Part shown: positions 11,509-22,896 of the stretch, in pieces
How positions within the stretch are numbered: the stretch's first letter is position 1
How the letters are laid out: each line of letters starts with the position of its first letter
Origin: Trametes villosa
Taxonomy: Eukaryota; Basidiomycota; Agaricomycetes; Polyporales; Polyporaceae
Direction of reading: 5' to 3'
DNA: 64,000 bases
Assembly (NCBI GenBank): GCA_002964805.2
Contig: PUDQ02000032.1
Span: 868,001 to 932,000, forward strand
Made by a program: the position numbers and the translations under genes
The notes under the pieces: model-generated
The model's database searches: none
What the model saw: only the letters and a program-made list of their open reading frames with translations
What the model was told of the DNA's origin: nothing

Positions 11509-12225
11509 GTGGGTTGTTGAACTCTTCCCCAGTTCTGAGAGTGTACTCATTGAATCGTGCTCACCGGCCCTCACCGGTCACCCCGCATGTCCATACGATG
11601 CCCACCGCGCTCAGGTTAATTTCCGCGATACTGCGTAGATCGTAGAACCTGAAGAGTCCTACTTGAAGGCATGTCGTACTTACCCCGCGATGCATACGCC
11701 ACACGAGACTTATGAAGACAAGTGGAATTCGAGTTCCGCAGGACGGCAGTTAAATTTCCGATAGCAATACTGCTGAACTGCGCTGCGCCTGGTTTACGCC
11801 GACTATCGACTTGAGAATAACTTGTTCAGTTCTTCCACAACGTCCACTACTGGACACGCACTCAACGTCTCTATCAGTGCGTACTGAAGTTCAGACATGA
11901 ATAGACAGTATTGGGGGCTTTCAGCGTCGTCTGGGGATGGAGCGGCACGGAGTCCGACAAGTTGACATCTGCACTGCTTGCAGGCTTGATGCGGCAGGTT
12001 GACCGCTTTTCACTGCGGCCCTGACATGATCTGCTAACACCTCTCTTTCGTATACCCTTGGCTTCAGATCTTTGCTTCATACCACACCATCATCCTGTCC
12101 GTTTCTCGCGACAGTCGAACTAAACGGCGAGTGGTGACAGACAAACGAGCAGGTAGCGGGTTTACCTCATGCCAGCGACTTGTCGCACGACACTGACACT
12201 TCTGCCTACCCAACTAAAGCTAATC
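11509..12225. other. Intergenic spacer between the two HET genes
   Basis: AT-richer than its neighbours. No ORF with family features was seen. It carries the 3' UTR of HET1 and the promoter of HET2. Confidence 0.5.
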
Positions 12226-14343
12226 ATGCGTCTGCTGAACACGAAAACCGGCGAGTTCAAGTGGGTCGACAATCCCGAGGACATCAGATACGCGATCCTG
12301 TCGCATACGTGGTCTGCAGCCGGAGAACAGACGTATGCGGATATCATCGCCATCCAAGACCAGGTGCACGCGGAGCGCGATCGCCTCCGGGGCACACTGG
12401 GAGGAGTCCTTCCAGATAACGAGGTCCCTCTCCGGGCTGCCGACAAGATACGGCGTGCGTGCGCATATGCTCTCTCCGAGGGATTCGAGCACATCTGGAT
12501 AGACTCCGGCTGCATCGACAAGACCAACAGCGTCGAGCTCTCCGAGGCGATCAACTCCATGTACAGATGGTACAGCCACGCCGCCGTCTGCTACGCCTAC
12601 CTCGCGGACGTCCCCGGCGCCTCGGACCCTGACTCACCGAACTCGCACTTTCGTCGCAGCCGGTGGTTCACGCGTGGATGGACACTGCAGGAGCTCATCG
12701 CGCCGCGAGCGCTGCTCTTCTTGTCGCGGGAGTGGGAGATGATCGGCGGGAAGGACGGGCTCTCGGGCGTCATCGAGGAGATGACGGGTATCGACGCGAA
12801 GACGCTCCTCCACGAGCGCGCGCTCGGCGAGTCGAGCGTCGCGCGCCGCATGTCCTGGGCGGCGCGCCGTGTCACGACGCGCAAGGAGGACGAAGCGTAT
12901 TCGCTCATGGGCATCTTCGGGATCCACATGTCGACCATCTACGGCGAGGGGCGGCTCGCGTTCGTCCGCCTGCAGGAGGAGATCCTGAAGGAGATCCCGG
13001 ACCAGAGCATCTTCGCGTGGGAGAACAGCAGGGGCGCGTGGGTGACTGACTTCGAGCACTACGAGGGCGAGCACCCGCGGACGCTGTTTGCCGCGTCGCC
13101 CGCGGACTTCGCGAACTCCGGGGACGTCAAGATGCTCTCCAAGACGTTCTTCTACACGAAGTTCCTGCCGAACCGCATCAGAATGGCTTCGCCGAGCTAT
13201 CTCATCACAGCCTACGGCCTGCGCGCCGTCTTCCCCATCCTCACCATCACCCATAACATCAAACTCGCGCTACTGGCATGTGCCAACGAGAAGGACCGTG
13301 TCATCGCGCTCGTCTTGCGTTGGGATCCCCGGGCGGATGCGTATGTCGTCGGAGAGCCCCTCCTGAGACACACCGACGCCATGTGGTACCGGGGGAAGGT
13401 ACTCGGCGACAACCCGCGGGGCCCGCCTCCTTGGCAGCGGTTCTGGCGCGACTTGACCTCCAAGTTTCCCGCCAGCAGTCGAGGCGGACATGCGCGTGTA
13501 GTTTGCCTGTCGCCGGAGCCCGTGTGGGCACTGCTGCGAGGGCCAAAGTCATCCGGCTTCCAACACCAGGCGAATCTCTTGGCGGAGGTCGAGCTCGCCG
13601 AGGTGTGCATTGCGCATCGGCCACGCTTCATGTCCCTCATCAGGGGAGGATACAGCGGGCTTCGGAATGTTGGGGCAGCTCTGGCGGGTGGCGTCGACCC
13701 TTCCTTCAAGATTACCGTTCCATCTCGCTGCCGGTCGCAGCTCAAGAGCTCGGGGTACTCTCTGTTCCTCACCCACAACAGCTCTAGCCAAGATCCGAGC
13801 TCAGAATCTCTTCCCCCAACGACACCCTTCCTGCCTATGGCGTCGTATCCGACCCCTTCATACACGGTGCGGGTCGTCGCAGACCGTGACGTCCAAGACA
13901 CGCCGGAGGTCGCCATCCACGTATATCCCTATACTTGCGACTGTGGGACGGAGGACTCAAACGCGTGGTTCATCTCCGTGCAGGTCGTCTCGTCAGCCGG
14001 AACGATCTTCGACATCCCTACCACCTCTGGCAGCCACAGTCCTCCGCGGACCTCGCGCTGCCGCGAAGCCGACTCACACGTGCAGAGCTGGGACGCCACT
14101 TTCTCGGGCACGTCGTCGCTCTCGCTGAAGCAACGCTGGAGGGTGTTTTTTCTGTCTCACCCTGGCACAGTCACCGATTCGGACACACCCGCCGACAGCC
14201 TCAAGGTCACGCCGCTGCGGCTGACCTTCGTTCGTGAATGCGGGGGTAACAAGATGTATCAAGACGTGTATTCTCTCTTCGTGGAAGTCCTGCCGGAGGA
14301 GACGCAACTTCGGAGCGAGCTCCAGGGGGTCTATCGGGCTTGA
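12226..14343 (+). CDS. HET-domain protein 2 (HET-E-like N-terminus)
   Basis: A single exon of 705 residues from ATG 12226. This start gives MRLLNTKTGEF, the usual beginning of HET-E-type proteins; an upstream in-frame ATG at 12169 is less likely. The HET motifs are complete: YAILSHTW, FEHIWIDSGCIDKTNSVELS, YAYLADVP, RGWTLQELIAPRALLFLS and EDEAYSLMGIFGIHMSTIYGEG. A long unassigned C-terminal region (residues about 270-705) follows, as is common in basidiomycete HET proteins. No NACHT or WD40 repeats are visible, so it is not a full HET-E NLR. Expected role: cell-death effector in allorecognition or defence. It is more diverged from HET1 than recent duplicates would be. Confidence 0.87.
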   Translation: MRLLNTKTGEFKWVDNPEDIRYAILSHTWSAAGEQTYADIIAIQDQVHAERDRLRGTLGGVLPDNEVPLRAADKIRRACAYALSEGFEHIWIDSGCIDKTNSVELSEAINSMYRWYSHAAVCYAYLADVPGASDPDSPNSHFRRSRWFTRGWTLQELIAPRALLFLSREWEMIGGKDGLSGVIEEMTGIDAKTLLHERALGESSVARRMSWAARRVTTRKEDEAYSLMGIFGIHMSTIYGEGRLAFVRLQEEILKEIPDQSIFAWENSRGAWVTDFEHYEGEHPRTLFAASPADFANSGDVKMLSKTFFYTKFLPNRIRMASPSYLITAYGLRAVFPILTITHNIKLALLACANEKDRVIALVLRWDPRADAYVVGEPLLRHTDAMWYRGKVLGDNPRGPPPWQRFWRDLTSKFPASSRGGHARVVCLSPEPVWALLRGPKSSGFQHQANLLAEVELAEVCIAHRPRFMSLIRGGYSGLRNVGAALAGGVDPSFKITVPSRCRSQLKSSGYSLFLTHNSSSQDPSSESLPPTTPFLPMASYPTPSYTVRVVADRDVQDTPEVAIHVYPYTCDCGTEDSNAWFISVQVVSSAGTIFDIPTTSGSHSPPRTSRCREADSHVQSWDATFSGTSSLSLKQRWRVFFLSHPGTVTDSDTPADSLKVTPLRLTFVRECGGNKMYQDVYSLFVEVLPEETQLRSELQGVYRA

Positions 14344-14909
14344 CAGGCTTGAACGCGGCGCGGGTAGTCGTTGCGAACAGCGGAGCTGAGTGTACCGGGT
14401 AGCGGCGCGGGACAGGCGGACTTCGACGCTGGGCGGTGGCTTCCATTTTCTTGCGGCACTGAGGATGGTCCTGCTGCGGGCGGCGCCGGCGTGCGCATCG
14501 CGAAGTCATCTTCCGATGCGAAGAGGCGCTTCGTCCTCGCCCATGCGTTAACCAAGCTTCGCAGGTCCTTGGCAGCCTATACGGCGGCATTTGACAGCCA
14601 ATTTTGACACTCGAATGGCGCCTGCAGCGGCGCTCCCTTGCTCGCAGCGGAAACTGCATATCGGCTGCTGTTTGCGCACAGTGGTAGACTACTAGTCACT
14701 AGAGACATTCTCAATCAGAAGCACGACTGTTGTACATGCTGAGTAAAAACCACCGCGATCGTACAAATCAACGCGCGGGCGGGATGAGATGTGATTGACA
14801 TTGGAAAGTACGCGGTCAAGAAATTCAAAACAAACATTCCGCCGCGGCTGAGTGACGGGCAGCTTCTAGGTTTATGTTAATCAGAATCATGAGCGCGTTT
14901 TCAGTGGCG

Positions 14910-14990
14910 CGTGAAGCTTACGGAGCCGTCGTACGAGGTTCAGGAAGCCCCCGCCTTGCGCTTCCTGCTCTCGAGGTCCTGAGCTTCACG
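14910..14990. repeat. Nested imperfect inverted repeat (hairpin)
   Basis: Outer arms CGTGAAGCT (14910-14918) and AGCTTCACG (14982-14990) enclose inner arms CAGGAAGC (14941-14948) and GCTTCCTG (14961-14968). The result is two perfect stems separated by an asymmetric internal loop. It sits in a gene-free stretch. Confidence 0.7.
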
Positions 14991-16526
14991 AAATCTTTTC
15001 TTCCAGGGTAAAAGGGGAGGTGAAGGCGGGAGACAGGTGGCCTCGATCTCTCGGATCTCGGCGTAGAAATTGTCGGTGTTGAGCTACCCGCTTAGATACT
15101 GATAGGTCATAGCTGCCTTGATCGAAACCAGCTGGGCTCTGCGGAGACAATATTTATTTTATGCCAGCGGGACGAGTTCGTCGTGTGCATAGTAGTATGC
15201 GGGGTGGATGATGCCTTCGCACTTGCCACTTTTGCCAGTTCTTCGAGTTCGGACTTCGCTTCTTCCGAGCCGTCCTTTATGAGCAGGGGACTGGGAGCTG
15301 AAAGTCAGATCGTGAATGTTAGCAGTGCAACACCGGGTTCGAACACCCTCTAGCTCTGCGGATGCCTCAGAATCATCAGGGAGAGTGGCAGATGCAGCTT
15401 CAGCCGCACGCGAGGCGTGGCCCTCGTTGTCCTCAGCAGCGAGCTGATACATATTTGAAGCTATTGAGTATGTCGTCCCAATACCCCGGGCGGATTGCCA
15501 GTCGTTCCGAGATGACGCTAGCACGTGCCAGCTTTGCGAGATGCAGGGCCCGCTCTGTAAGTACTTACTCGTTGCCAAGTCTGGCATCAATCTCGGCGAT
15601 TCATTCGACCTTCACTTCTTCTTCACTATCCTTGCAGACGAGCCTCGGTATGGTGTGTCGCTTGCGCCTGCCACTTAACTAGGCCCCCGTTGAGTCGGAC
15701 TCTCGCCTACTCTCGCGGCGGCTAGAAATCTTGCCAAACACCTCCAAACACCCTACCGGCGAAGGCCGTTGCAGAGTTTGATGCACCGCGAATTAATGAG
15801 GCCTGAGGCCTGAGAGCCTTGCTCTGACGAGCAAGGGATTGGGAACTAGGTTAATCCATCGGGAAGTCAAACCTGAACTGCTGCGGTACGCGATCCGTCA
15901 TGTTTCTGGTGTGCGCCTCGTCGCCATACTTACGCGGATTAATGACAGCCACTTGCGCAATCCACAGCGCTCAGAAGGCCTTGCGACAAGTTGCAAACAG
16001 GGTTCGGACGCCGCGTGTGTTGGAGCGTCCGTAGCTAAATGCGAGCACGGACCTGGAAGGTGGACCACGGCAGGCACCCACAAGCGCCGCTGACGCGGAC
16101 ACGTGCCATATGACGTCGCGTCATTCGACGCGTTTCTTCCGCTCTTCCCCTCCTACAGAGCAGCGAATTCCCCTGAAATAGACCCGGCAGCGGTCTAGAA
16201 CACCTTCGAATGGGCACCAGGCAGCGGTACTGACGGAGTAGGCCGGTGCGCTGTGAGGGCGTGCGGGGAGAAGCGGTTCCGGCGCGGCATCCGCGTTGCA
16301 TCGCGCCTGGAAGACGTCGCCACCTGTGCGCGATCGAAGAAGACCGGGTTGACGTCAGATTGGACGGAGGACGAGGCGCGGATCTTCTTAGGTCTGCGTT
16401 CGATCAGGTTCTGTGCCCGAGAGAGGAGCATCTCCTGTCAAACTGAAGCTCGCTCCGCCCAATGGCGAACACGCCCCTTCCCCGCTCGGCACCTTCCCTG
16501 CGCTCTGCCCAACCTTCCCCGCCAGC

Positions 16527-16534
16527 TATATAAA
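16527..16534 (+). promoter_or_regulatory. TATA box of the fasciclin gene
   Basis: TATATAAA lies 84 bp upstream of the ATG at 16618, within a pyrimidine-rich leader. Few genes in the window show such a clear TATA element, which suggests an inducible or strongly expressed gene. Confidence 0.6.
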
Positions 16535-16617
16535 CCCGCCTCCGCTCTCTCGACGCCAGCTTCTCGCTCTCCCTCCCTGCCCGCCCACGCTCTAACGACG
16601 CCTCGACGATCCTCACG

Positions 16618-18084
16618 ATGCGCCTTTCCACCGCCTCTCTCCTCGCCCTCGCTCCCGTAGCGCTCGGCCAGAGTAACAACACTCTCACTCAACTCATCCA
16701 GGCCCTCAGCAGCTCTGGGCACACGCGCCTCATTACCATCGCCAGCCAGCTGAACTCCACCTCCGTCGGCCAATCCGTCCTCTCCCAGCTGGCGAGCGGC
16801 ACCCCCTTTGTCCTCTTCGCACCTACGGACAGCGCATGTACGTTTAGCACACTACCACCTTCTTATACGCAGCTTACACCTTTCGATAGTCAACAGCGTG
16901 CCGTCGAACATCACTTCCAACACAGACCTCCTCGCCGACGTCATCGCCTACCACGTCGTTCAGGGAAACTTCACCGGTACTTCGACGACCTATCCCAACA
17001 CCACTCTCGGCCGCACTCTCCTGAGTGACCCGACCTACGTTCAGCTGGAGGGTAACAAGAGCCAAGTTGTCGCATGGGCAACCCGCGCAGACGGGAAGGT
17101 GCACGTTCTGAACCAGAGGTAAGTTTCACAGACACGATTACATAGACTGTAGGCTTACACATAGCGGCAGGAACGACTCTATCGTTACAAACACGACTAC
17201 CGTCGGGAACATCACGATCAACACTGTCGACCATGTCCTCAATATTCCTGAGTCCCTCGCGGCGACCATTCCCGCGGACAACGTCTCCCTGACGGGCGTC
17301 GAAGACGCGCTCCACTCCGTTCAGCTCCCGACGCACGACTCGAGCTCCAACCAGACTACCTCTGCTGCATTCTTCGATATATTGAACTCTCAGCTGCACG
17401 GCTTCACGTTCTTCGCGCCTAACACCAGTGCCATCCAGGAGGCAGCCAGCCAGATCTCGAGCCTCCAAAGCGGCAACACGACTGCGCTGCAAGCCGTCTT
17501 CCAGAACCACGTGAGTATTTCGCATATGCGGCCTGATACGAAAACTGACTTGCTTTATTAGCTCATCAATGGATCTACCGTGTACTCGCCCCTGCTCGCG
17601 GGCCAGAACTTCACCTCCGCCGCCGGAGAGCCTCTCAACTTCGTCCTGAACGCGACCGGCCACTTCATCACCTCCGGAAACGTCACGGCACAGATCATCC
17701 AGCCCGACGTTCTCCTCCCCAACGGTGTCCTGCACGTCATCGACCGCGTGCTCCTGAACACCGACTCTGATTCGGGTGCTGCCAGCTCTGCGTGAGTTCT
17801 CTTCAGCTTCATATTCCTCGGTAATCCTGACGTTGCATCCGTCAAGTGCGTCCTCTGCGAGCTCAGCCGCTACTGAGGCTACGTCTGCCACTGCGCCCAT
17901 CGGCTACTCCGCCACCGCAACCTTGGTCGGCCCCGGCGGCAGCGCTCCTGCTGCGAGCGGGTCATCCGGTCCTGGTAGCAACGCTGCTATCGGCGGCTAT
18001 GCTGCCCCGAGCGTAGCGCAGGTCGTCAGCGTCGGTGTTGCCGTTCTTGGTGTCGTCGTGGGTGGTGGCCTCGTTCTGGCCTAA
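16618..18084 (+). CDS. Two-domain fasciclin (FAS1) cell-surface protein, GPI-anchored
   Basis: Exons 16618-16837, 16890-17118, 17165-17510, 17562-17791 and 17847-18084 give 420 residues. A signal peptide (MRLSTASLLALAPVALGQ) is followed by two FAS1 domains. Domain 1 has TPFVLFAPTDSAF and VHVLNQ; domain 2 has HGFTFFAPNTSAI and GVLHVIDRVLL. A Ser/Ala/Gly-rich stalk and a terminal hydrophobic segment (VVSVGVAVLGVVVGGGLVLA) preceded by small residues indicate GPI attachment. Many NxT/S sites predict N-glycosylation. Family knowledge: FAS1 proteins mediate cell adhesion and wall organisation. The third exon has two in-frame acceptors 6 nt apart (TAGCGGCAG), so 418- and 420-residue forms are possible. 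Confidence 0.9.
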
Positions 18085-18833
18085 GCCACGCTAGCATAGT
18101 ATACGATATCGGCCGCGGACTAAGACTTTTGTCGCGCTTTCATGACGATGTTATGTTTTGTACTACGATTCGATACGATATTGCTTGTTAGCATCTGTAC
18201 CTATCTTTTACACATGTTGTATTGATTTTCTGTCCGTTCGATGTTGAACACTTTGATACACGCCGAGTCGAGCATGAGTTCAACGTTGTGGTGGATACTT
18301 AGTTGACGAGTGCCCTATAGGGAGGCGTGACTGGTACGTCTGTCACCGACGGCGATAGCGACGAAATATGCGGCCGTGAGTTGCGACGTCTCCGCGACAT
18401 CCAGTCCCTGACAGTAGACACGCGTCATGACTTCAAGTTACTTAATTAGCCGCCACCAGGCGTTGTTTGCATGTGTGTACCAAAGGCTTCCGAATCTAAC
18501 ACGCACAAACAATCTGTCCTGAAAAGAGCCGACCCGCAAAGCCAGCCACTGCGGAGTTCCAAACATCCGTGCAGTCAGAGGCATGTCTCGATATCATACC
18601 GAAACCTGCCGCTTGAGCCGCTTCGGACGGAATCTGCTGTGTATACGCCGCCTGCAAGTATCACTAGACCGCTGAAGCTCACCGCAATCCGCTGTGAGTA
18701 CGCATATATCCGGCCCCAGTCTCAAGACACCCCAGGCCGTTCAGGGGCTCGCAGGATAGGAGGTACCCACATTTTTGGAGGCGTTTGGTTAACTACAGTG
18801 CTAACCGCTTGCCCCCAGAATTTTGTAACCGAT
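18085..18833. other. Intergenic region with an orphan F-box 3' hairpin element
   Basis: Holds the fasciclin 3' UTR (AT-rich to about 18250), an isolated copy of the F-box 3' hairpin element at 18468-18519, and the promoter of F-box paralogue 1. No gene was seen. Confidence 0.5.
18468..18519 (+). repeat. F-box 3' hairpin element, orphan copy
   Basis: Shares the core CAAAGGCTTCCGAATCTAAC with the copies at 20782, 40350 and 42938. It is flanked by arms TTTGCATGTGTG and CACGCACAAAC that can pair. No F-box gene lies just upstream, so it may mark a lost paralogue. Confidence 0.65.
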
Positions 18834-20772
18834 ATGGAGAAAGTGTCTCCGGTCGAGCAGCTTTCGTTCAGCGCTCTCGTGGCATCTCTGCGGGGTTCGC
18901 TGCGTCGGGATTTAGGAATCGAGAGGTGAGACAAATTATGCGTTTTCGTTTCTTCCGGGCTATATTGATATTTCAAAAGGCGAGAAGACGTGCGTCACAG
19001 ATCGTGAACGCGTACGCTCAGGCTGTGGGCTGAAGTCAACCCTCTTGTAGCTCGTAGAAGCCGATGCGGCCTTGACGAACGTGCTCGTCGAGCTTCGGCA
19101 AGGTCTCAACGCCCGCACGCCTATCGACAAACTCCCCCCAGAAATACTCGTGCAGATCTTCGAACTGGCCCTTCGACTTTCGGGCTCGCACGACACCCCC
19201 AAGCTCCACCAGCCGGCCGCTGCGCGCGCGGTGCGGACGCGCCCGCTTCTCGAGCTGTCGCATGTCTCGAGCAAGTGGCGCGCGGTCGCGCTCAAGACCG
19301 CAGCCCTGTGGACGCGTGTCGACAACCACGACGAGGCGCAGCTAGAGACGTTCCTAGAGCGCTCGCAGGCGATGCCGCTGTCGTTGCACCTGCTCACCAA
19401 GGATGCCAGCTCCTTCGACCGCCTTCTGAAGCAGGAGGGACACCGGATCCGGCGCCTCGAGGTTACGGAGTATCCGCATTGGGTCCATCCCCCGGCGCAT
19501 TTACAGGTGAAGCTGCCACTCCTCGAGTGCTTCACCCTCTCGTCGCAGTGCGAGCCCGTCCGGAATGACGACTCCGAAGCGACCCCGATCCTCTTTGGGG
19601 AGCGCGTGTGCGAGGTGCGCGCGTTCGCGCTCAAGCCGCTGTACATGTGGATCCCGGGCAACCACTTCCCTTTCCTGACGCACCTCTACTTGGCAACGTT
19701 CCACGGGCGCATGCTCTACGACGACACGATGCGCTACCTGACGGGCCTGCTGTCGAACACCCCGGTCCTGGAATACCTGTTCCTATCGGGTGTCCAGGCG
19801 GCGGCGGTCATCACGGAGACCTCTACGCGGGCCACTCTCCCCTGCCTCCGCGCGCTCACATGCGTGGACAGCGACCTCGCTGCCGCGCTCCTACTTCTGG
19901 AACGAGTCCAGCTCCCCCAAGACGTGCTGGTGCGCCTCGACGGCCTCTATTGCCATAACTCAGACAACCCCAACGGTGACGAGTACCTCCCCCGCCGGCT
20001 GCCCTCTGAGCGCCTCCTCGCGAGCCTCACACGCCTCGAGGTCGTCGCAGACGACACAGCGCTTCACCTCGTCGCGGAGGGCGCGCGCTCCGGGCTCTGG
20101 ATCCGCGCGGAGTGCACGGGCGACATGCCTGATCAGTGGGCGCCGTGGCTCGCAGCGCTGCACCGGATGCTCCCGCTCGAGTCCATCCGCAGGCTGCACG
20201 TCTCCCTGCTCGTGCCCGACCTCCTCGCGGACCACCTCCTCGCGCGCATGCCGAGCCTCGTCGAGCTCGGCGTGCGCATCCACCCGGACTTCCACATGCA
20301 CGACGAGGGCCCGTGCTGGGCGCTGCTCGCCGACCTCTATTGGGCGCTCGGGCAGCCGGAGACGGAGGCGCGCCCGCTGCTGTGCCCTGCGCTCGAGCGG
20401 CTCGGCGTCGAGATCTATGGCGGGGACCCGGAGGACTTCCGCCTCCCGCCCGCGTCGGAGGTCGTCCCGCGGATGGTCAAGGCGCGCGCGGCCGCGGGGA
20501 AGCCGCTCCGCCGCCTCGTGCTGCAGCCGCACCTGGAGCGCGACCTGAAGGACGGTGCGCCGGAGGTGGCGGTCGTGCGCGAGATGTTCCGTGCGGCGCT
20601 AGAGCCGCTGGAGCGGCACGTCGACGTGGCGGAGTTGGCGATGGACAAGGAGTCGGCGGTGTGCCCGTTGAAGATGAACGAGATGTGGAAGGTGGGCGCG
20701 TTCGAGCAGTATTGGGCGCTGTCGGACGACGAGCGGGCGCGGTATCGCGTTCAACCGTGGACGTATGAGTAG
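18834..20772 (+). CDS. F-box/LRR-like protein, tandem family paralogue 1
   Basis: Exons 18834-18925 (92 nt), micro-exon 18980-18989 (10 nt) and 19051-20772 give 607 residues. The long exon alone has no good ATG, so the upstream exons are needed. The F-box lies at about residues 60-110 (LPPEILVQIFELALRL, then LSHVSSKWRAVALKTAALW). Leucine-rich segments follow (LPLLECFTLSS, FPFLTHLYLATF, LPCLRALTCVDSDLAAALLLLE), and then the family's C-terminal signature EMWKVGAFEQYWALSDDE. Expected role: substrate receptor of an SCF ubiquitin ligase; target unknown. First of three head-to-tail copies; a family 3' hairpin lies about 10 bp after the stop. Confidence 0.82.
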
Positions 20773-20781
20773 TCGGAGTAG

Positions 20782-20833
20782 ACGCTGTTTGTATGTCTTT
20801 ACCAAAGGCTTCTGAATCTAACATATACAAATA
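20782..20833 (+). repeat. F-box 3' hairpin element, copy after paralogue 1
   Basis: Core CAAAGGCTTCTGAATCTAAC is flanked by TTTGTATGT and ACATATACAAA arms, starting about 10 bp beyond the stop codon, so it is in the 3' UTR or at the terminator. Confidence 0.7.
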
Positions 20834-20902
20834 AAGAACTCATGCGCGCTCTGCTACTGTACTACAACTGGCTTCATCGTGCGCACATCTAGCGTCACTG
20901 GC

Positions 20903-22896
20903 ATGGCTCAGGGATCGTCTCCTACGACAATTTCGAACGACGCCGCAACATTCACCGACATCAGCGACTCGGAGATGCTGGAGCACTCGGCCTCGCTTCA
21001 CGATGCGCAAACCACCAGGTGAGTACCTCGTTGAAAACTATTCATCAACTGGGCTTACGTTCTCTAGGCTAACGAGCGGCTTGCATAGCTACGAAGACGT
21101 GAGTGGGGGACGTTCATTGCAAGAACCACAGACGCTGACCATCCAAATCTTAGCTGTTATCGGAATATGGCACCATGGCCGACATCCCCACCCAGCTCCG
21201 CCGACAGCTCAACACCCTCGTACCAGTGGCAAAACTGCCTTCCGAACTCCTTTGCTGTATATTCGAAGCGTTTACGAAGCTGTCAGAAAACCGTGCAACA
21301 TTCACCCCACACCCCATCCAGCAGACCGCCGTGACGATACCTATTGCCCCACTGGTTTCCCTCACTCACGTCTGTCACTACTGGCGTTCCGTTGCTTTGA
21401 ATACCCCTGCTTTTTGGACGCGCGTCGATTTCCAACGGCCTGCAGAACTAAGGGAGATGTACCTGCACCGCGCGCAATCTATACCTCTTTCCTTGGTCGT
21501 CGATATAACGCGCCTTAGCTGGGTGGTCGAGAGCTATGGTGCACGCCTGCGCAGATTGGATATCCTCCTCCCCGAGAGCACTGCGCTGTCCGCCCACCGG
21601 TTCCACGCGACATGCAACTTCCTCCCCCTGCTCGAGTGTCTCACGGTCAACGCGGAAGGTGATCCATGGCCAAATGACGGCATCCTGGAGGCTGACCAAG
21701 TCCCGGCCCCGGGCCAGCCAGTATCGCATCTCAAAGCACTGTTCCTTCGATATAGGCATCCATGGCGGCCAGTCAACTCCTTCATTAACCTCACGCACCT
21801 CTACCTGGACTGGTGGACCCGCGCTAAGGAAGGGTGGTCCCCCAATGTAGACTGTTGCCACTACCTATCGGACTGCCTCTCTCACACGCCCGCTCTGCAG
21901 TATCTCCATCTCGTCCACCTGGGCGATCAAGTTGAAGGCGCGGAGGCCCATCATATATCACCACCGCCCTCCCCAGTCCCCCTCCGTTCTATCCGCATGG
22001 TGACGTGCGTCATCAGCGACATGGCGACAGCGATTCATCTCTTGTCTTTCCTGGAGCTCCCAGAAACCGCGTTGGTGCGCTTGACCAACCTAGAGCGCGT
22101 CCTTCCATTACAAGCAGACTTTCTACCGCCCACGGCTTCGCCGCGCCTCGCAGCTAGCTTCAGCCGCGCTCAGATCCTGATGGACCTTGAATTTCTCACG
22201 TTTTGTGCCGAGGGACCTCAATCTGGCCTTTGGATCGACGGAGGGATGTATGTATTCTACGAGAGCGACCCCGACTGGACTCCATTCATCTCCTGGCTCG
22301 GCCGTTTGGACCTCCTCTCGTCTCTCCGGTCGTTGCACGTAGGCGTCGGGGATGACCCTGCAGCAATCCCCACACTCCTCCGCTATACACACTCCCTGGA
22401 GAGCCTCACCGTGACCCTCCGAGAGTCAGGCTTGATAGAGAGCCGCACCATCACCCGTGAGGCATACGCCGCCCTGAGCGATCCCGCCCGTTGTCCGCAG
22501 CTCCGCTCTCTGGTACTCCTGTGCCGCCCGTCCGACCCGGAGCAGCTGTGCCCTACAGAGCTTGTCGATATGCTGGAGGCGCGCGGGCGGGGGGCACGTC
22601 CACTTGGCCGCCTCACTGTGAAACATTGGCAAACAACCCCTCGGGATCCTGCACAGGCCAGGGAGGAACGCGATCTTTGGGACCGAGCTCTCGAGGCCCT
22701 GTTTCCGCTCGCGAAGGAGTACGTCGACGTCGTCGACGTTGCAGACGGCGAGGATATTCAACCATTCGCGTCGCGGCATGCGTGGAGGGATGACGGGGCC
22801 GAGGAATACTGGGACATTCCGCCTGAGTACCAGAGGAGGTACTGCTCGCCATCGTACTACTGGCCAACCGCCGAGGACGAAACGGCGACGGAATGA
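20903..22896 (+). CDS. F-box/LRR-like protein, tandem family paralogue 2
   Basis: Exons 20903-21018, micro-exon 21089-21098 (encodes the SYED junction) and 21154-22896 give 622 residues. F-box LPSELLCCIFEAF and LTHVCHYWRSVALNTPAFW lie at about residues 63-120. Repeated leucine-rich strands follow (FLPLLECLTVNAE, FINLTHLYLDW, LRSIRMVTCVISDMATAIHLL). The C-terminal signature is GAEEYWDIPPEYQRRY. The start MAQGSS was chosen because it keeps frame through the micro-exon; there are no internal stops. Only 130 bp separates it from paralogue 1. No family hairpin was seen downstream. Confidence 0.82.

Larger units (their letters stand above)
14344..16617. other. 2.3-kb gene-free region
   Basis: No supported gene was found. 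ORFs at 15159-15590 and 16035-16446 lack splice context and recognisable motifs. It contains a nested hairpin (14910-14990) and, at its right end, the promoter of the fasciclin gene. Confidence 0.5.

Noticed and set aside
15335..15348. GGGTTCGAACACCC resembling a tRNA B-box
   Set aside because: The flanking sequence does not form T, anticodon, D or acceptor stems, and no A-box lies at the right distance.
20136..20768. Long Ala/Arg-rich ORFs overlapping F-box paralogue 1, and similar ones over other GC-rich genes
   Set aside because: Antisense or frame-shifted shadows produced by GC-rich codon usage; no motifs.
19072..20772. Using the long F-box exons as single-exon genes starting at non-ATG codons
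   Set aside because: These exons begin with TTG or have no ATG before the F-box; upstream exons plus the 10-nt micro-exon give proper starts.
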